From positions 186,001-250,000 of the forward strand of contig NZ_JAKIRP010000006.1 in assembly GCF_021646545.1 (NCBI RefSeq): DNA of 64,000 bases. Reading direction: 5' to 3'. The number at the start of each line of letters is the position of its first letter. The stretch's first letter is position 1. Below are positions 26,905 to 35,379 of the stretch, piece after piece. Under the pieces are notes generated by a model. That model had not been told where the DNA came from, did no database searches, and saw only the letters and a program-made list of their open reading frames with translations. The position numbers and the translations under genes are program-made. This DNA is from Chitinophaga filiformis (GTDB taxonomy: Bacteria; Bacteroidota; Bacteroidia; Chitinophagales; Chitinophagaceae).

Positions 26905-27591
26905 ATGAAAACAAACTTATTGAATGCCGATATCATCAATTCTCAAGAATATTGGGATGATAGATTCAGTTCAAATAATAAAATGTCATGGAGGGCAAAT
27001 GCCGGGGAGAATCAAACTAAAATGTTTGCTAATGAAATAGCAAAAAGACTAAAAATGAAGCCTGATTTTTCTGGAACTATTCTCGATTATGGCTGTGCAT
27101 TAGGAGATGCAATACCCATCTATAAACAATACTATCCTAAAGCTCAATTTATCGGAACTGATTTTTCACCTGCAGCTATTGATATCTGTATTCAAAAGTT
27201 CGGTGATATCGCAACATTTCAAGCTAAAGATGTTGATGGTATTCCGTCTGTAGATGTGATTATTATTTCAAACGTATTGGAACATGTGCCTAACGATAAA
27301 CAGTTTGTACAAAAATTGCTAAGTAAATGTAAAGAACTATACATTGCTGTTCCTTATGACGAGCAGGAGCCTTTATATGAAGAACACGTCAATTCATATA
27401 ATCGCCACACCTTTGATTACCTGAATGCTGATAAGGAAGTGTATCTATGCAGAGGATATACAATGAGCCATAGATTGAAATCGTATTTCTATATTGAAAT
27501 CAAAAACCTGATACGGCCCCTTTTGAATATCCCATTATATAAAGGCGGCCTTAATAAGCAAATCCTGTTTCATATAAAGAGTCAAAAATAG
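26905..27591 (+). CDS. class I SAM-dependent methyltransferase
   Basis: This 228-residue cytosolic protein has the Rossmann methyltransferase motif I (ILDYGCALGDA, about 64-74), the acidic residue after strand 2 (FIGTDFSPAAIDI), motif II/III region VDVIIISNVLEHV and the post-motif stretch. The NVLEHV string is common to small-molecule and sugar methyltransferases. The gene is clearly more A+T-rich than the surrounding backbone, which suggests horizontal transfer. It lies 350 bases downstream of the lanthipeptide-like gene on the same strand but behind a strong hairpin, so a functional link to the peptide is only a possibility. Confidence 0.85.
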   Translation: MKTNLLNADIINSQEYWDDRFSSNNKMSWRANAGENQTKMFANEIAKRLKMKPDFSGTILDYGCALGDAIPIYKQYYPKAQFIGTDFSPAAIDICIQKFGDIATFQAKDVDGIPSVDVIIISNVLEHVPNDKQFVQKLLSKCKELYIAVPYDEQEPLYEEHVNSYNRHTFDYLNADKEVYLCRGYTMSHRLKSYFYIEIKNLIRPLLNIPLYKGGLNKQILFHIKSQK

Positions 27592-27679
27592 TTTATGTCA
27601 GGAAGGGCGTCCACTTGTTTTTCACACACATCCTGACGCATTACAGTACTTTCATCCGGGACAATACTTCGTATAAACA

Positions 27680-27705
27680 GATGGCTGCAGTCTCCTGCAG
27701 CCATC
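27680..27705. terminator. convergent-gene terminator
   Basis: Perfect 11-bp stem GATGGCTGCAG / CTGCAGCCATC with a TCTC loop between the convergent methyltransferase and DinB genes. Confidence 0.75.
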
Positions 27706-27732
27706 CACGAAACTGATAATTCCTTAATAAGC

Positions 27733-28251
27733 TCATTTGACAGCATTCCTCATGGTCAGCTCCTGCTCATAGGTCGGACCATACATGCCTGGTACAGTAT
27801 TACCCGTCGCACGTAAATAAACTATCATTTCGCCGCGATGGTGATAAATATGATTAAAGAGAAAACCCCGCGCTACTACTCCGCGTGGCATTGGCCCCAA
27901 CACGGTCTTTTCACCTACTTTCATCGTCCATGGTGTTTGCAGGCGTTCTTCTGTGATTGTTTTCAACGCGGCTCTTGCCTTCTCAACATTAGCTTCAAAC
28001 AAAGCCAGTGTTGCCTGGATATCGGCAGCATCACCACGCTCCAGATGATCAGTTGCCATATCATAAACATCCTGGGTAAGCGTGCCGACATACCAATAAT
28101 AAATAGTAGCAATATGCTGAGCCAGTTGTCCCATTGTCCAGGAAACAGGTGAAGGCTTAAAGTGAATGTCTTTCGCAGGCACTGCCTGCAGTAATTTCCG
28201 GGTGCTGGTCACCTCGTGCTCGAACTCCTGTAACAAGGCTTGTACAATCAT
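27733..28251 (-). CDS. DinB-family protein
   Basis: This protein of about 172 residues, started at ATG 28251 (MIVQALLQEFEHEVTSTRKLL), has the four-helix DinB fold. The three metal ligands are visible: LAQHIATIYYW (first His), then the paired FNHIYHHRGEM (HxxxH) near the C-terminus. The family includes thiol-dependent S-transferases and many uncharacterised stress proteins. The longer in-frame opening to 28467 begins at TTG and adds 72 residues with no family similarity, so I do not use it. Confidence 0.87.
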   Translation of the reverse strand: MIVQALLQEFEHEVTSTRKLLQAVPAKDIHFKPSPVSWTMGQLAQHIATIYYWYVGTLTQDVYDMATDHLERGDAADIQATLALFEANVEKARAALKTITEERLQTPWTMKVGEKTVLGPMPRGVVARGFLFNHIYHHRGEMIVYLRATGNTVPGMYGPTYEQELTMRNAVK

Positions 28252-28552
28252 AAGCAAAGTTTTGATGAAGATACAACGTGATCGTGTATATTCAATCGTG
28301 CTGTTGCGTTCAAAGGATGGGGCGGCCACCTGCTCCACCAATGGAACTCTATCCCGTAAGCAAAATCCTGCAGCCGGCGACTCATATGCAGCCAGGCAAT
28401 GGGCGAGGCCACAATATATAGCCCAGGAATTAATCCCTTGGGCTATATATACTATATCTCCTGTCAAATGATGCGATTAAGTCCAACCTAAGGGCATGGT
28501 AAAGGCATGTATATACTAAACGCCCCCGTTATATCACAGATGCCCACCCTCA
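28252..28552. other. intergenic region with a 12-bp inverted repeat
   Basis: The 5' region of the DinB gene and 3' flank of the rhamnosidase gene. The one structure I see is a perfect inverted repeat, ATATATAGCCCA at 28414-28425 and TGGGCTATATAT at 28439-28450, which could be an operator or a weak terminator. Confidence 0.5.
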
Positions 28553-31500
28553 TCAATACTTTACAACCTTATTGCTATACGTCTTCTTCCCCGCCGTCGT
28601 ATTAATAATATAAACCCCGGCAGGAAGACGTGAAAGACTGAGTTTCATCCCGTTCTGCACCCTTTTCGCAGGAAGCACCAACCCTCCATTGCTATTAAAA
28701 ACCTTCACAATAACATACGGTTCTTTTATACCCTCCGCCTTCACAACAATATCAGATGTAAACGGATTAGGGGCTACCGTCAGACTGCTAGTACCCGCCA
28801 GCGTGGAAAGGGTACATCCGGCATCAAATGTCCATGCACCCGAAGACACCCGGAATTTCACATATTGCGCATCCTCTGCATAGAATGTCACACCCGGCAC
28901 AGTTGTTACTGTTGATCCGTTTCTCCAGATCACAGTACCATTCACCTTAATCTCTTTCAGCCCACAAGTAATGGCGCTCTTTGGAATGCCGACGATACCT
29001 GTTGTACCGGAAGGTGATGTAATGGTCTGCGTAAGACCGGAGCTATTGCGGACAAGACTCACGCTGATATTCCCTTTAATGGTCGGGATCACGCCTGATA
29101 TGTTGGTAAGCCCTCCCGGCTGCGGCAGGAAGAAATACTCTTCATACGCAGGCAATGAAGGACGCACTCCGAGCACGTAAGCACTCATAACATACAGTGG
29201 CCCTGCTGACCAGGCATGGTTATTACTATTGGCAGCCGGAAACTCTTCCCATAAGGTGGGCGACCAGCTGTTGATCATGGTTGTATAGCGGTCTTTCATT
29301 CTTTTAATACCTGCCGTTGGGTCAAGTTCCACCATTGCCTGCTCTATGTACATTTCCTGGTAGGGACTAGCATTGTACTTTGTTTTAAGTACGTTCAGTA
29401 TCCCCGCTTTCTGTGCGTCATTAGCCACACCGGCGAGGTAGGCCCAGGCATTGCTCCTGTCATCTATTATCTGCGATTGTACACCATCGGCAGTACGATG
29501 ATATACATAGGCATTTGCACTGCTGTTCCAGAAGTAATTATTAAAGTTACTTCTCACCTTATTCAGCAATTGCTCGTAGTAACGTTTATCTGTGACATAT
29601 CCCAGTGAATTGGCGATATTGGCAGCCGACTCAAGAAACACTATATAAATACCATTATAAATGGTATTAGCGGCTCCCGCGGGAGTTGCATCTTTATTGT
29701 CGCCCCAGTCAATCCAGTTCCAGGGGCCATTCTGCCACACAAGCATGCCATCGCTATTCGAAGAGTTCACACAGTAGCCAGCAAACTTCCTGATGGCAGG
29801 ATACAGTTCCTGTAATAAAGCCTTGTCTCCTGTATAGGTATAATATTTCCATAGCAGCGCAACTGCTGCCAGGTTCTGGTCAGGCAAATGGAACTCGGTG
29901 CCGGGAGCCGTAGTATATAATGACCCATCGCTTTTCTGTGAGCGCAGGAACTCCCTGTAACCTTTGCGGGCAAGCAGATTGGCAGTGGTATCATAGATGT
30001 AAAACGAGTAGAGGATCTGCTGGGATACGTCGCCCCACCATTGTCCTCTCTCCCGGTTAGGACAGTCGTAAAAAATATCTCTCATACATACCTCGGAGGT
30101 GGCTCTCGATTTCGTCCACAATGTATTCAGGGGCTGGTCATTTGACGAGAAGGTTCCGGGCTTTGTCGTATTATAACCGGTTTCACGATACCTGAGTATC
30201 ATCACCTGTACTGGCCCTGTGACGTTTGAGAATTGATAACTCACCGTATCACCGCTGGAATTCTGCCAGGCAAAGCATTCAAACTCCTGCTCCCCTGCTT
30301 TGGTGGTGTACTCCTGCCAGTAATACCTGTTCACTTCTATCCTTATCTTAACACCTGCAGGTGCATTCACTTTCAGATATGGACGCAGTTGTATATTGGC
30401 GCCAACTTTTGCTGTAATGATGCGATTGGAGCTGATAGTAGCAGGGAATGTGCCTGCATTGGTATAAGCCCCGAGAGCATATTCTTTCCACATCGGTATC
30501 GTTCTGGGCACCAGCTGATTCCAGGGCGCTACACCTGCTACTCCTTTTTGAACAGCAGATGGCCAGCTGCTATCATCATAGGTAGCAGAGGTCCAGGCGC
30601 CGGGTTCTGCCTGTGCATTGTAATAAATAGGCCAGGCAAGCCATTTGTAGCCATTATTGTCGATAATGAGCTGAGTAGACGGACCAAAGGAAGGATGCAC
30701 TTTTGCCTTCCACGATGCATCGGAAACAATAGACGAAGGACTGCTGCCTTCCAGCGATGATTCAAAAAGGAATCCACCACTATTCGTTACACGCTGTGAA
30801 TACGAATTGTTTCCCCCTTTATGCCAGACAAGCACCGCGATCGTGTTTTCTCCTGCAGTGAGGTAAGGGGCAATATCTATTTCGTCGTAATAAGTATTTA
30901 TCAGGTCCGGACGTATATCCAGTCCTCCATCCTTTACAACCAGCTGATTATTGATATACAACCAATATTTGTTTTCCGCCGCAATCCTGGTCATAGCGCG
31001 GGCTGGTTTTGCGGAAAGCGTTACCTTCTTTCTCAGTGAAAGCCACGTGTTGGCCGGTCCTGCAGAAGAAGTCCATATCCAGTTGGCCTGCCATGATGAA
31101 GGATTGATCTTTGCAATGATCAGGGATGTGACCTTGTCATTCCAGTCAGGACCGATCCATGGTTCAGATGCGGTTCTCGTAAGACTGGCGCCCGAGAAAT
31201 TGTCATCCCAGTATACCGTCACCTGGTAGCCAGCCGGTACAGTGAATGAAGAAACGGCATCATCAGGCAAACCATAAGCTATCATCTGCGCCCGCGTATA
31301 ATTGCCCGGAGAAAGTGGGATCGCCTTTCCCTGGTAGGTTGCATCCGTATAGAACACTGCCTGCTCTGCCGGTGCTACTTTTGTAACTATGAGCGATGTG
31401 ACCTTGTCATTCCATTCAGTGCCGATAGATGCTTCGGATGCTGATTTCGTAATACTGGCGCCGGTGAAGTTATCATCCCAGAAAAAAGTGACCTGATAAC

Positions 31501-32023
31501 CGCTTGGAATCATAAAAGAAGTGATGGCATCATCAGGAAGCCCGTTACCAATCATCTGTGCCCTGGTGTAAGTACCGGCAGATAAGGCGACGGCTGTTCC
31601 TCCGTAGTTGATGTCCGTATAGAAAACGGCCTGCTCTTCCGTCGGTACTCTTGAAACTATAAGGGAGGTGACCTTGTCATTCCAATCAAGGCCAATCCAG
31701 GACGATGAAGCCGTCTTAGTGATACTGGCCCCGGTGAAATTGTCGTCCCAGTAAAATGTGACCTGATACCCCGTGGGAATGGTGAAAGAGGAAATAGCGT
31801 CATCAGGAAGCCCGTTGCCGATCATCTGTGCCCGGGTATAAGTACCGGCAGATAAGGCGACAGCTGTTCCTCCGTAGTTGATATCCGTATAGAAAACGGC
31901 CTGTTCTGAGGGATCGTTACCGGCAGCACGTACAGATGTGTGACAGATCAAAAAGAGGGACTGGGCCAGAAAGACGAGCACATGCCTTCTGAGCCACTTC
32001 ATAGGTAGCTTTAATGGTTTCAT
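28553..32023 (-). CDS. GH78 alpha-L-rhamnosidase with three crystallin repeats and T9SS sorting domain
   Basis: This 1156-residue secreted enzyme starts with a signal peptide (1-34). Three tandem beta/gamma-crystallin-like modules of exactly 90 residues follow (40-129, 130-219, 220-309), each with YTRAQMI, GYQVTFYWDDNFTGAS and the calcium-motif-like NDKVTSL. Residues ~310-1000 are GH78: an N-terminal beta-sandwich (WIWTSSAGPANTWLSLRKK), a carbohydrate-binding-like domain and the (alpha/alpha)6 catalytic barrel with DCPNRERGQWWGD (653-665). The last ~75 residues (SLTVAPNPFTSDIVV ... LPAGVYIINTTAGKKTYSNKVVKY) are a type A T9SS signal. It should remove terminal rhamnose from pectic or other plant glycans at the cell surface. 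Confidence 0.92.
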   Translation of the reverse strand: MKPLKLPMKWLRRHVLVFLAQSLFLICHTSVRAAGNDPSEQAVFYTDINYGGTAVALSAGTYTRAQMIGNGLPDDAISSFTIPTGYQVTFYWDDNFTGASITKTASSSWIGLDWNDKVTSLIVSRVPTEEQAVFYTDINYGGTAVALSAGTYTRAQMIGNGLPDDAITSFMIPSGYQVTFFWDDNFTGASITKSASEASIGTEWNDKVTSLIVTKVAPAEQAVFYTDATYQGKAIPLSPGNYTRAQMIAYGLPDDAVSSFTVPAGYQVTVYWDDNFSGASLTRTASEPWIGPDWNDKVTSLIIAKINPSSWQANWIWTSSAGPANTWLSLRKKVTLSAKPARAMTRIAAENKYWLYINNQLVVKDGGLDIRPDLINTYYDEIDIAPYLTAGENTIAVLVWHKGGNNSYSQRVTNSGGFLFESSLEGSSPSSIVSDASWKAKVHPSFGPSTQLIIDNNGYKWLAWPIYYNAQAEPGAWTSATYDDSSWPSAVQKGVAGVAPWNQLVPRTIPMWKEYALGAYTNAGTFPATISSNRIITAKVGANIQLRPYLKVNAPAGVKIRIEVNRYYWQEYTTKAGEQEFECFAWQNSSGDTVSYQFSNVTGPVQVMILRYRETGYNTTKPGTFSSNDQPLNTLWTKSRATSEVCMRDIFYDCPNRERGQWWGDVSQQILYSFYIYDTTANLLARKGYREFLRSQKSDGSLYTTAPGTEFHLPDQNLAAVALLWKYYTYTGDKALLQELYPAIRKFAGYCVNSSNSDGMLVWQNGPWNWIDWGDNKDATPAGAANTIYNGIYIVFLESAANIANSLGYVTDKRYYEQLLNKVRSNFNNYFWNSSANAYVYHRTADGVQSQIIDDRSNAWAYLAGVANDAQKAGILNVLKTKYNASPYQEMYIEQAMVELDPTAGIKRMKDRYTTMINSWSPTLWEEFPAANSNNHAWSAGPLYVMSAYVLGVRPSLPAYEEYFFLPQPGGLTNISGVIPTIKGNISVSLVRNSSGLTQTITSPSGTTGIVGIPKSAITCGLKEIKVNGTVIWRNGSTVTTVPGVTFYAEDAQYVKFRVSSGAWTFDAGCTLSTLAGTSSLTVAPNPFTSDIVVKAEGIKEPYVIVKVFNSNGGLVLPAKRVQNGMKLSLSRLPAGVYIINTTAGKKTYSNKVVKY
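31097..31906 (-). repeat. three in-frame 270-bp tandem repeats encoding crystallin modules
   Basis: Repeat 1 is 31637-31906, repeat 2 is 31367-31636, repeat 3 is 31097-31366. The period is exactly 90 codons. The first 38 residues of repeats 1 and 2 are identical (EQAVFYTDINYGGTAVALSA and onward), while repeat 3 is more diverged, so copies 1 and 2 arose from a later duplication or conversion. Confidence 0.88.
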
Positions 32024-32083
32024 ACTGTGTGGATTAAAAATTTTGGCTAATAAATTCTACAGCTGTAATGGAATGGGTAAGTT

Positions 32084-32109
32084 AACGCGGCGTTATATAA
32101 ATATAACGC
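32084..32109. promoter_or_regulatory. operator-like palindromes before the rhamnosidase gene
   Basis: Two overlapping inverted repeats: AACGC-G-GCGTT (32084-32094) and GCGTTATA-TAAA-TATAACGC (32090-32109). They share the central GCGTT half-site, giving three half-sites in a row about 60-85 bases upstream of the start codon. A regulator binding site is likely; the protein is unknown. Confidence 0.5.
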
Positions 32110-32166
32110 AATCCGGCGTGTTTTCGGCTATGGGGAATAAATAATATAGAAATGATTGTACAGCTG

Positions 32167-32838
32167 TCAGCGTATGGCCCTGATCATCTCTCTTTTATGC
32201 GGAGGTCCCGGTAGTTTCTCCACAGTAAAACCTGCCGCCATCATCGCGCGGCGAACGTTTCCTTTGCTGCAATACGTGACCAATATGCCTCCGGGAACCA
32301 GGCAATTATACAGCTTTCCGAAAATGTCTTCTGTCCACAGCTCCGGCTGTGCAACCGGATCAAAGGCGTCATAGTAGACGATATCAAAAGCCCTGGTGAA
32401 AACGACGTCCTGCAATGCTCCATGTATTTTATGCAGGCAGAAGTCCGGATGCAGCTGTACGTCTTCATCCCACGGAACACTGTGTAAGGTGATCAGGCAA
32501 GATTGAGAGGATGGCTCTTTGAGCTGCTCAGCGTAGTTCAGCGGGTCTGTCTCTGTGTAGGTTAAGGGATACTGCTCAATGGTTTGATAATAGATGCGCT
32601 TTCGTTCGCGGATACTTTCCCGGAAAGTAAGTAATGCATTCAATCCGGTCCCGAATCCCATCTCAAGAATTGATAAAACATCACCAGCTTTTTTTGACAA
32701 CTGATACTTCAATCCTTCTTCGATATATACATGAAGACTCTCCCGGATAGCGCCATGAATACTATGATAGGTTACATTCCATTCAGGAACGGACACAGTA
32801 TGGGAGCCATCTGCAGTTATCTGTAACCTTCTTTCCAT
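32167..32838 (-). CDS. mnmD: tRNA 5-methylaminomethyl-2-thiouridine methyltransferase (MnmD)
   Basis: This 223-residue protein has the MnmD/DUF752 signature: SILEMGFGTGLNALLTF (SAM motif I), FDIVYYDAFDPVAQPELWTEDIF and LVTYCSKGNVRRAMMAAGF with the terminal LPGPPHKREMIRA. It methylates the wobble-uridine side chain (the methyltransferase half of bifunctional MnmC), using SAM. The FAD-dependent MnmC oxidase half is not fused, which is usual for this stand-alone form. It is a housekeeping gene placed divergently from the LacI gene and unrelated to the glycan locus. Confidence 0.93.
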   Translation of the reverse strand: MERRLQITADGSHTVSVPEWNVTYHSIHGAIRESLHVYIEEGLKYQLSKKAGDVLSILEMGFGTGLNALLTFRESIRERKRIYYQTIEQYPLTYTETDPLNYAEQLKEPSSQSCLITLHSVPWDEDVQLHPDFCLHKIHGALQDVVFTRAFDIVYYDAFDPVAQPELWTEDIFGKLYNCLVPGGILVTYCSKGNVRRAMMAAGFTVEKLPGPPHKREMIRAIR

Positions 32839-32985
32839 CAGTACAAAGTTCGGTAATCTCTACATTAACTACAACAGAGACGTCTTCATCATTTGTACCG
32901 GTACAGCTTTACCCGCTGGATACCCCATTCCCTGCTACACTTTTCATCACACTGCCGAAACTAAAATAAAGACAATTTATAAAAT

Positions 32986-32999
32986 TGCAACCGATTGTG
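32986..32999. promoter_or_regulatory. LacI-type operator, site 1 upstream of lacI-like gene
   Basis: TGCAACCGATTGTG contains the symmetric core CAAnCGnTTG (32988-32997), a classic LacI-family half-site pair around a central CG. Its 13-base string GCAACCGATTGTG occurs again, reverse-complemented, in front of SusC1. Confidence 0.72.
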
Positions 33000-33045
33000 T
33001 TATTTTTTTTCCAAAAAAGTTTACTTTAGCTGTACAGTTCAATTA

Positions 33046-33059
33046 CACAAACGATTGTG
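33046..33059. promoter_or_regulatory. LacI-type operator, site 2 upstream of lacI-like gene
   Basis: CACAAACGATTGTG has the same CAAnCGnTTG core (33048-33057), 60 bases from site 1. It lies between a candidate promoter element (TACTTTAG, 33022-33029) and the start codon, a position suited to autorepression. Confidence 0.7.
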
Positions 33060-33127
33060 CTATCTGTCCACGATATGAGTGCCTAAAATTGCTCTCTCAT
33101 TTTATATTTTTATCGATACTGACATCT

Positions 33128-34162
33128 ATGGCGAACGAACGAGAGGTAACCATATATGATATTGCCAGGGAGTTGAACATATCTGCAACTACGGTCAGCC
33201 GTGGCCTGCAGGATCATCCTACCATCAGCAAGAAGACGAAAAAAAAGATATTTGATCTTGCAGAAAGGCTGGGCTATCGCAGCAATCATTTTGCCCGCAG
33301 CCTGCGCAACCAGAAGACAAATACCTTCGGCATCATCGTGCCCCGTCTCAACAGCCATTTCATGTCATCAGTGATTGCCGGTATTGAGAACGCTGCTAAC
33401 GAACATGGATTCTCGTTGCTCATCGCACAGTCTTCAGAGTCTTCTGTGAAAGAAGCTTCCAGCGTCAGAACAATGTTTGACAGCCGGGTGGACGGACTGC
33501 TTGTTTCATTGGCAGTTGACACTGCAGACCTCAGTCACTTTGAACATTTCTTCAAAAAGAACATACCGGTCATCTTTTTTGACCGTGTGATGCAGCATGA
33601 AAACTCCGTCAATATCCTGATAGACAACCGCCAGGCGGCCTGCAACGCTACCCGGCACCTCATAGAACAGGGTTGCCGCCGGATCATGCATATAACAGCC
33701 CCTACCCTGCAGAATGTATATAAAGACCGGCTTAAAGGCTATAAAGAAGCCCTTGGAGAGCATAAGATCAAATTCAGGGAGGATTATGTCGTTATTACGA
33801 ACTTAAGCCAGGAAGCGGGCGCAGAAGTGGCAAAAACGATATTGAAGATGAAAACGCGTCCCGACGGAATCTTTGTTTCCAACGACAGCTGCGCTGTCGG
33901 GTGTATGCTGGCCCTTAAGGAAGCGGGCATCCGCATCCCGGAGGATATAGCCTTTGTCGGATTTAACAACGACCCGGTAACACAGGTCATAGAACCTCAC
34001 CTGACCACCATCAACTATTCAGGTTATGAAATGGGACAGGTGGCAGCGAGACACCTGATCAACCATGTCAGGGACGTCTCTTTCGTAAGCAGCACCAACA
34101 CCATCATTCTGCGTTCAGAACTGATGGTAAGGGCTTCTTCCCTCAAAAAAGGCCGTAAGTAA
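33128..34162 (+). CDS. LacI-family transcription regulator
   Basis: This 344-residue protein has an N-terminal LacI helix-turn-helix (VTIYDIARELNISATTVSRGLQDHPTISKKTKKKI) and a periplasmic-binding-protein-like sugar-sensing domain (TFGIIVPRLNSHFMSSVIAGIE to AFVGFNNDPVTQVIEPHLTTINYSGYEMG). ATG 33128 is used; an upstream TTG at 33089 adds 13 residues before the HTH and is unlikely. Two operator-like sites lie just upstream, and a third, identical in core, precedes SusC1. The GH43 gene follows by 20 bases and is probably co-transcribed. The effector is likely an arabinose- or rhamnose-derived sugar, but this is inference. Confidence 0.93.
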   Translation: MANEREVTIYDIARELNISATTVSRGLQDHPTISKKTKKKIFDLAERLGYRSNHFARSLRNQKTNTFGIIVPRLNSHFMSSVIAGIENAANEHGFSLLIAQSSESSVKEASSVRTMFDSRVDGLLVSLAVDTADLSHFEHFFKKNIPVIFFDRVMQHENSVNILIDNRQAACNATRHLIEQGCRRIMHITAPTLQNVYKDRLKGYKEALGEHKIKFREDYVVITNLSQEAGAEVAKTILKMKTRPDGIFVSNDSCAVGCMLALKEAGIRIPEDIAFVGFNNDPVTQVIEPHLTTINYSGYEMGQVAARHLINHVRDVSFVSSTNTIILRSELMVRASSLKKGRK

Positions 34163-34182
34163 CACTTTAACACAATTAACAT

Positions 34183-35283
34183 ATGCGCCCTTTACAATTA
34201 CCCGTTTTAACCATCCACGCCGCCCTGGCATGCATGATGTGCAGTTGCGGACAGGCTGGTTCCACGCAGACAGCAGATAGCACACAGGTGACCGCTACGG
34301 CCGACAGCAGTGCAAAGAAGTATCTTTCACAGCCGCTGGTCAACCACATCTACACCGCCGATCCTTCCGCTCATGTGTTCAACGGCAGGTTCTATATCTA
34401 CCCTTCACATGATACGGCAACCGGTATCCCTGAAGATGATCTGGGAAGCCATTTTGATATGAAAGACTATCATATCCTTTCCATGGACTCCGTCGGTGGT
34501 AAGGTAACCGACCATGGCGTTGCCCTCGATATCAAAGACATTCCCTGGGCACATCGCCAGCTGTGGGCGCCTGATGCAGCATTCGCCAACGGTACTTATT
34601 ATCTGTACTTCCCTGTAAAGGACAGTCAGGATGTATTCCACATCGGCGTGGCTACCAGCAGCAAACCGGAAGGCCCGTTCAAAGCAGAAAAAGCACCTAT
34701 TCCGGGCAGTTACAGCATTGACCCGTCCGTCTTCACAGACGATGATGGTAAATCGTACATGTATTTCGGAGGTATCTGGGGCGGTCAGTTACAGCGATGG
34801 AACAACAACCGGTACGACTCCACCAAAGGCAACAGGAAGCCGGAAGATCTGGCTATACTGCCCCGGATCGCGAAACTGGAAACCAACATGAAATATTTCG
34901 ACGGACCAGTAAAAGAAGTACAGCTGCTGGATGAAAAGGGCCAGCCCTTTCATGAGAAAGATAATGACAAACGCTTCTTTGAAGCATCCTGGGTGCATAA
35001 GTATAAAGGGAAATACTATTTCTCCTACTCAACCGGCGACACTCATAATCTATGCTATGCCACGGGCGACAGCCCATACGGCCCGTTCACCTATAGAGGC
35101 GTGATACTGACGCCTGTTGAAGGATGGACCAGTCATCACTCTATCGTTGAAAAAGATGGGAAATGGTACCTGTTCTACCATGATGTACAGCTGTCAGGCA
35201 AAACCTACCTGCGCAACGTCAAGGTAACAGAACTGCATTACAATGAAGATGGCAGTATTCAAACTATCCATCCTTCCATATAA
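34183..35283 (+). CDS. GH43 lipoprotein glycosidase
   Basis: This 366-residue protein has a lipoprotein-type signal (CMMCSCGQ; C22 probably acylated) and a Thr/Ser/Ala-rich linker to residue ~47. The single GH43 propeller has the base Asp in YTADPSAHVFNG (D60), SYSIDPSVFTDDDGKSYMYFGG (modulator Asp) and FFEASWVHKYKGKYYFSYS (acid Glu). The HHSIVEKDGKWYLFYHD blade is typical of arabinan- and xylan-active subfamilies. The protein should be at the cell envelope and trims oligosaccharides delivered by SusC1/D1. Co-transcription with LacI and convergence with susD1 support one locus. Confidence 0.92.
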   Translation: MRPLQLPVLTIHAALACMMCSCGQAGSTQTADSTQVTATADSSAKKYLSQPLVNHIYTADPSAHVFNGRFYIYPSHDTATGIPEDDLGSHFDMKDYHILSMDSVGGKVTDHGVALDIKDIPWAHRQLWAPDAAFANGTYYLYFPVKDSQDVFHIGVATSSKPEGPFKAEKAPIPGSYSIDPSVFTDDDGKSYMYFGGIWGGQLQRWNNNRYDSTKGNRKPEDLAILPRIAKLETNMKYFDGPVKEVQLLDEKGQPFHEKDNDKRFFEASWVHKYKGKYYFSYSTGDTHNLCYATGDSPYGPFTYRGVILTPVEGWTSHHSIVEKDGKWYLFYHDVQLSGKTYLRNVKVTELHYNEDGSIQTIHPSI

Positions 35284-35302
35284 AGTATAACGAAAGAATG
35301 TA

Positions 35303-35331
35303 AAAAGGGGAGCCTGCCGGCCTCCCCTTTT
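35303..35331. terminator. bidirectional terminator between GH43 and susD1
   Basis: A 10-bp stem AAAAGGGGAG / CTCCCCTTTT with a T-rich tail on the plus side and an A-run on the left, so it can serve both convergent transcripts. Confidence 0.85.
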
Positions 35332-35379
35332 CTTTTTACCATTTATTCTACAACATAGTATCCTTGTTTTGCAGCACTC

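Noticed and set aside
28252..28467. N-terminal extension of the DinB gene to a TTG codon
   Set aside because: The 72 extra residues lack family similarity and would cover a perfect inverted repeat; ATG 28251 gives the normal DinB length.
31097..31906. CRISPR-like or other spaced repeat array
   Set aside because: The three 270-base repeats are contiguous, in frame and encode crystallin modules; there are no spacers.
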